Below, one piece after another: positions 6,765-9,673 of a DNA stretch of 9,673 nt (positions are counted from its first letter, which is position 1; the number at the start of each line of letters is the position of its first letter). Source of the DNA: Gemmatimonadota bacterium (GTDB lineage: Bacteria > Gemmatimonadota > Gemmatimonadetes > JACCXV01 > JAHWKZ01); contig DAOWHI010000117.1 of the NCBI GenBank assembly GCA_030641505.1, forward strand, positions 1-9,673. The letters are read 5' to 3'. The translations under genes were made by a program, and so were the position numbers. The notes under the pieces were generated by a model. It was not told the origin of the DNA, did no database searches, and saw only the letters and a list, made by a program, of their open reading frames with translations.

Positions 6765-7922
6765 ATGACCCGCGCGGCCGCCCTCCCGCCGCGCGAGAAG
6801 GCCCGCCAGGAGGAAGCCGAGCGGCTGGACGCCGAGATCCTACACGCCATCAGTAGCGGGTGGTCGGATCTGATCGATGCATCCCGGTTCGATCGGTTGG
6901 CGCGGGACGTCTTCGCTCACCAATTTCGTTTCAATCCGGTTTACCGTCAGTTCTGCGCACTGCACGGCGTCAGTGCGCCGGGCGACGTCGCTGGGTGGAA
7001 GCAGATCCCTCCGGTGCCAACTGGGGCGTTCAAAGTTGGACGATGGGCGACGTTCCCCGAACAGCGCGAGGCGGCGGCTTTCAGCACCTTTGGGACGATC
7101 CAGGGGACGCCCGGGGTGCATCGGTTTGACACCCTGGCGTTGTACAACGCGGCGATCATCTCTTCCGGGCGCCGGTTTCTGTTTCCCGATCTGGACCGAG
7201 TCCGGTGCTTGTTTCTATCGCCTTCGCCAGCCGATGCTCCCGACTCGTCGCTGGTGCACATGTTCGCGGTCTTCCGAGAGGCATTTGGCGATCCGAGGAG
7301 CAGTTTCTTCTTGCGCGGGCCGCCCTTGGGAGGGTTGCGGCTCGAGGATCTTTTCAGCGCACTCGACGACGCCGAACAGGAGGGCGAATCGGTATTGATC
7401 GCTGGTGCAGCGCTCGCATTCCACCACGCGCTGGGAGCGTTGGGGTCAGAGCCGCGACGGCTCCCATTGGGCAGCCGTACGATGGTTACTGGCGGCTTCA
7501 AGGGCGCGCTTCGGGAAACCGATGCCAACGCGATCGGGAGTGCGATCGAGGCCCAGCTCGGCGTGTCAATCGACCACCAGGTCGAGGAGTACGGGATGAC
7601 CGAGTTGTCGACCCAGTACTACGACGAGCGGTTGCGAACGGCGGTTGTCGATGACGGCGGTCGGCCCCGAGCCGGATTTCGCGTTCCACCGTGGGCGCGA
7701 GTGATGGTGATCGATCCTGGAACCGGAGCCGAGCTGGGGCCGGGCGCGGTCGGGGCCTTGGTGCACTTCGATCTCGCTAATCGAGCCAGTGCGATCGCTA
7801 TTCAGACGAGCGACGTGGGGGAGCGCACGGCTGATGGGGGCATTCTGCTACGCGGCCGGGAGCCTGAAGCCGAGGCTCGTGGGTGTTCGTTGGCAGCCGA
7901 ACTGTGGCTCGGGCAGGGGTGA
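6765..7922 (+). CDS. LuxE-like acyl-protein synthetase
   Basis: A 385-residue member of the LuxE/acyl-protein synthetase family, which adenylates a fatty acid with ATP and passes the acyl group to a cysteine for reduction by LuxC. Family features are DRLARDVFAHQFRFNPVYRQF (split over 43-63), WKQIPPVPTGAFK (78-90), MVTGGFKGALRE, the strongly conserved EEYGMTELSTQYY (274-286) of adenylate-forming enzymes, PPWARVMVIDP (308-318), LVHFDLANRAS (332-342) and the C-terminal RGCSLA (372-377) with C374. The phosphate-binding loop reads STFGTIQG (107-114) instead of a TSGTTG-like sequence, an odd change at a normally conserved serine. The gene begins 1 bp after the queE stop, and its own stop overlaps the next start. 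The substrate acid is unknown. The longer frame from 6648 is rejected because it overlaps queE. Confidence 0.9.
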   Translation: MTRAAALPPREKARQEEAERLDAEILHAISSGWSDLIDASRFDRLARDVFAHQFRFNPVYRQFCALHGVSAPGDVAGWKQIPPVPTGAFKVGRWATFPEQREAAAFSTFGTIQGTPGVHRFDTLALYNAAIISSGRRFLFPDLDRVRCLFLSPSPADAPDSSLVHMFAVFREAFGDPRSSFFLRGPPLGGLRLEDLFSALDDAEQEGESVLIAGAALAFHHALGALGSEPRRLPLGSRTMVTGGFKGALRETDANAIGSAIEAQLGVSIDHQVEEYGMTELSTQYYDERLRTAVVDDGGRPRAGFRVPPWARVMVIDPGTGAELGPGAVGALVHFDLANRASAIAIQTSDVGERTADGGILLRGREPEAEARGCSLAAELWLGQG

Positions 7923-9205
7923 GCGACAACACAGCCGATCGAGTTGCGGGGCTCGTGGCCGCCGGTGAGCGACTCAAGACGCGACCGGCAAGCGAGATCA
8001 TAGGCGGTCTCGCGGATACCTGTGCCCAATGGTGTGACGATGATTGGCCAGCGCGTTACCAGGCAACAGAAGCGTTGGCTGAGCGTTACCGGGTGCCGAC
8101 GTCGTCGATCGCCGAAGTGTTGGATGGTGCGTTCAGCGGTTGGACCCGTCAGTCTCTCGAGGACTGGGTGGTCGCGGAATTGGGCGATCTGGGAGCATTG
8201 GACGGGTTCGTAACCAACGGGTCGAGGTCACGGCGTGCGCTTGGACCCGAATTGATCGTGGCGGTTGGGGCGCACGGGGTCCCGACCACGCCGATCACCG
8301 ATGTCATCTCCGCCGTGTTGGTCAAAGCGCCAGTGTGGCTCAAGCCGGCATCGGCGACCGACGACTTGGCGGCGCGATTCGCAGCCACTCTGGCCGAGAA
8401 CGACCCCGAGCTCGGCGCCGCGGTCGTTGTCGATTCCTGGCCCGAAGCGCCCGGCGGACGCGAGTCTGTGCTCGCCGCCGCCACCACAGTCATCGCTACG
8501 GGTCGCGCGGAGACCGTAAAGCGAATGCGGGCGACGGTGAGCCCGGCGTCCAACCTGATCGTTCACGGACCGCGGTTGTCGGCGGCGCTGATTACGGGTG
8601 AGGCGTTGGCTGAGAATTCCATTCGAGTGATCGATGCGCTGGCGTGCGATACGGCGTTTGCCGGGCAGATGGGGTGCCTGTCGCCGGTGACGGCGTTTGT
8701 CGAGGCATCGCGCAGCGACGTGGCGTCGCTGGTCGAGCCACTCCTCGAGGCGTGTGTCAGTCGTTGGGCGTCACCACCACGATGCGAGGCGACGGCTGGT
8801 GAGCAAGCCGCATTTCGTGAGTGGCGATCACTGATGGACGTCGAAGCATCGGCTGGGATCGCCAATCGTTGGGCGGGCGATCTCGATCGTCCTTGGACGG
8901 TGGTGGCGCGCAGCGAACCAGAACACCCCTCACCCCCGCCGGTGCCGCAGTTTCTCACCCTGGCGCCGATCGATGACGTCGACCAGTCGATCGGACTGTG
9001 TGCTGAGCGGAGGGGGTTGATCGGTACCGTAGGTGTCGCCGCTCCCAGCAAGCGTCGTCGCGACATCGCTCGCGCGCTGTCGATGGCTGGCGTCGAGCGA
9101 ATCGCGGCCCTCGGCTCGATGCAGCGACCGCCACTTGATTGGCGACGGGATGGACGACCGACGCTTGCGGACTTGGTTCGTTGGGTCGAGTGGGAGGGGT
9201 CATGA
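7919..9205 (+). CDS. LuxC-like acyl-CoA/acyl-protein reductase
   Basis: A 428-residue aldehyde-dehydrogenase-fold protein of the LuxC family, expected to reduce a cysteine-bound acyl group to a fatty aldehyde with NADPH. The active-site cysteine is C253 in GQMGCLSP (249-256), matching the LuxC nucleophile motif. Other features are VGAHGVPTTPITDV (116-129), VWLKPAS (139-145), the region ATVIATG-like segment with R196 (TTVIATGR, 189-196), SNLIVHGPRLS (211-221) and a C-terminal MQRPPLDWRRDGRPTLADLV typical of the family. It starts at GTG 7919, overlapping the luxE-like stop (GTGA), so translation is probably coupled. The in-frame GTG at 7883 is less likely since it overlaps 40 bases of luxE. No luxA, luxB or luxD is present, so this looks like a stand-alone fatty-acid reductase rather than a light-producing operon. 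Confidence 0.9.
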   Translation: MSDNTADRVAGLVAAGERLKTRPASEIIGGLADTCAQWCDDDWPARYQATEALAERYRVPTSSIAEVLDGAFSGWTRQSLEDWVVAELGDLGALDGFVTNGSRSRRALGPELIVAVGAHGVPTTPITDVISAVLVKAPVWLKPASATDDLAARFAATLAENDPELGAAVVVDSWPEAPGGRESVLAAATTVIATGRAETVKRMRATVSPASNLIVHGPRLSAALITGEALAENSIRVIDALACDTAFAGQMGCLSPVTAFVEASRSDVASLVEPLLEACVSRWASPPRCEATAGEQAAFREWRSLMDVEASAGIANRWAGDLDRPWTVVARSEPEHPSPPPVPQFLTLAPIDDVDQSIGLCAERRGLIGTVGVAAPSKRRRDIARALSMAGVERIAALGSMQRPPLDWRRDGRPTLADLVRWVEWEGS

Positions 9206-9247
9206 CAAGAAAGCGGCCGGTCGCGAAACCAACGCAACCGGCCGCTT
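9204..9247 (-). terminator. Intrinsic terminator of the cold-shock gene, possibly bidirectional
   Basis: Perfect 11-bp inverted repeat: AAGCGGCCGGT (9211-9221) and ACCGGCCGCTT (9237-9247), with a 15-nt loop. On the minus strand the stem is followed by the T-rich TTTCTTGT, as expected for termination of the cold-shock gene. On the plus strand no T-run follows, but the stem lies 5 bp after the luxC-like stop and may still help end that transcript. Confidence 0.8.
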
Positions 9248-9268
9248 GGGATCGAAAGAGCTTGCTCG

Positions 9269-9547
9269 TTACTCCTTTTCTACCCGCTGCACTTTGACAG
9301 CCTGCGGTCCCTTGGAACTCTTGCTGATTTCAAACTGTACCTGCTGACCTTCGGTCAGCGTTCGAAAACCGCTCCCAACGATATCGCTGTAGTGAACGAA
9401 GGTGTCGCTGCCGTCGGGACGCTCGATAAAACCGAACCCTTTTTGCGCGTCGAACCACTTGACGGATCCGAGCTCGGCAAGGGCCTCTCCTTGTCCAAAC
9501 AGGTTCTTGAGCATGCGGCCAACCGAAAAACTCCCATTGGAACCCAT
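9269..9547 (-). CDS. CspA-family cold-shock protein with N-terminal extension
   Basis: A 92-residue single-stranded nucleic-acid-binding protein. Residues from about 27 form a complete cold-shock domain: GSVKWFDAQKGFGFI (RNP1 within KGFGFI), DTFVHYSDI (RNP2), LTEGQQVQFEI and GPQAVKVQRVE. Such proteins act as RNA chaperones that keep mRNA unfolded, especially in the cold. Most CspA proteins have about 67-70 residues; this one carries an extra 26 (MGSNGSFSVGRMLKNLF...) of unknown role. The extension is supported by GGAGG placed 6 nt before ATG 9547; starting at M12 would lack such a site. It converges with the luxC-like gene on a shared hairpin. The leader holds a large hairpin, described separately. 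Confidence 0.95.
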   Translation of the reverse strand: MGSNGSFSVGRMLKNLFGQGEALAELGSVKWFDAQKGFGFIERPDGSDTFVHYSDIVGSGFRTLTEGQQVQFEISKSSKGPQAVKVQRVEKE

Positions 9548-9553
9548 GGGGAA

Positions 9554-9558
9554 CCTCC
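9554..9558 (-). promoter_or_regulatory. Strong Shine-Dalgarno of the cold-shock gene
   Basis: GGAGG on the minus strand, 6 nt before the ATG at 9547. It is the strongest ribosome binding site in the window and decides the start, making the N-terminal extension real. Confidence 0.8.
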
Positions 9559-9590
9559 GAGATACAAACGAGAAAACGGTTCAAATGAAG

Positions 9591-9623
9591 GTCGTAAGCG
9601 ACAACCGATTAGTCACTTACGAC
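9591..9623 (-). promoter_or_regulatory. Leader hairpin upstream of the cold-shock gene
   Basis: In the minus-strand RNA, GUCGUAAGUGAC (9623-9612) pairs with GUCGCUUACGAC (9602-9591): 12 base pairs with one G-U wobble around a 9-nt loop. The outer 8 bp are a perfect inverted repeat. It ends 32 nt before the Shine-Dalgarno and is followed by a low-GC, U-rich stretch, not a T-run, so it is not an intrinsic terminator. A structured leader fits temperature-dependent control known for cspA-type mRNAs; an operator for a DNA-binding protein is an alternative. Confidence 0.6.
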
Positions 9624-9664
9624 TATGACGATCACCGCGCCTTCGATCCGGCGGCGGCGCGCGC

Positions 9665-9670
9665 AATATA
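9665..9670 (-). promoter_or_regulatory. Candidate -10 element of the cold-shock gene
   Basis: TATATT on the minus strand at the right edge. Transcription from about 9658 would give a leader of roughly 110 nt containing the hairpin, similar to the long leaders of cold-shock genes. The -35 region lies beyond the window, so this cannot be confirmed. Confidence 0.35.
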
Positions 9671-9673
9671 GGG

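Noticed and set aside
6122..9205. A bioluminescence (lux) operon
   Set aside because: Only LuxE- and LuxC-like proteins are present; luciferase subunits and LuxD are absent, and queE is not a lux gene.
8563..9237. 224-codon minus-strand open frame
   Set aside because: Antisense to the LuxC-like gene, including its active-site region; low-complexity Arg/Ser translation typical of GC-rich antisense frames.
9591..9623. Leader hairpin as terminator of a gene beyond the right edge
   Set aside because: The minus-strand sequence after the stem (CTTCATTTG) is not a U-tract, and no coding frame on that strand ends just upstream in view.
1..9673. tRNA or rRNA genes, CRISPR arrays, insertion sequences, attachment sites
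   Set aside because: No cloverleaf-like segment, spaced repeats, transposase or terminal inverted repeats were seen on reading both strands; coding genes fill nearly all the window.

Overview
The window is a gene-dense, GC-rich (roughly 60% by eye) bacterial chromosomal segment with nine protein genes and no RNA genes, insertion sequences or CRISPR arrays that I can see. No gene-free stretch exceeds about 130 bases. A lipobox-bearing lipoprotein and two MacB/FtsX-type permeases point to a diderm (Gram-negative) organism. The protein mix (MacB-type permeases, LuxE/LuxC-like proteins without luciferase, frequent GTG/TTG starts, several starts without a Shine-Dalgarno) resembles uncultured Acidobacteriota- or Myxococcota-like genomes, but that placement is a low-confidence inference. 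Two composition features stand out: the palindromes GATC and CGATCG are much too frequent for the base composition, and several genes have a TAnnnT hexamer 6-8 nt before the start codon, suggesting leaderless transcripts.

Left part (1-2059, minus strand): two consecutive MacB-like ABC permeases. The downstream one runs off the left edge, and no ATPase or MacA-like adaptor is in view. Divergent from them (2121-3859, plus strand) is nfo (endonuclease IV), whose stop overlaps the TTG start of a membrane-anchored protein resembling the DUF1402 lysozyme-like family. That pair converges, with only 8 bp between stops, on a minus-strand lipoprotein carrying a COG4798-type methyltransferase fold.

Centre and right (4698-9205, plus strand): a patatin-like phospholipase is followed 50 bp later by a tight three-gene operon. 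Its genes are queE (7-carboxy-7-deazaguanine synthase), a LuxE-like acyl-protein synthetase (1-bp gap) and a LuxC-like acyl-CoA reductase (GTGA overlap). LuxE and LuxC together would reduce fatty acids to aldehydes through an enzyme-bound acyl intermediate. No luxA/luxB is present, so this is not a bioluminescence operon as seen. The phospholipase could supply free fatty acid, although that link is inference. The association of queE with a fatty-acid reductase is the most unusual feature here.

Right end (9269-9673, minus strand): a CspA-family cold-shock protein with an N-terminal extension of about 26 residues and a strong Shine-Dalgarno. It ends at a strong hairpin terminator shared with the convergent luxC-like gene. 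Its leader of about 110 nt contains a 12-bp-stem hairpin, a good candidate for temperature-responsive control.
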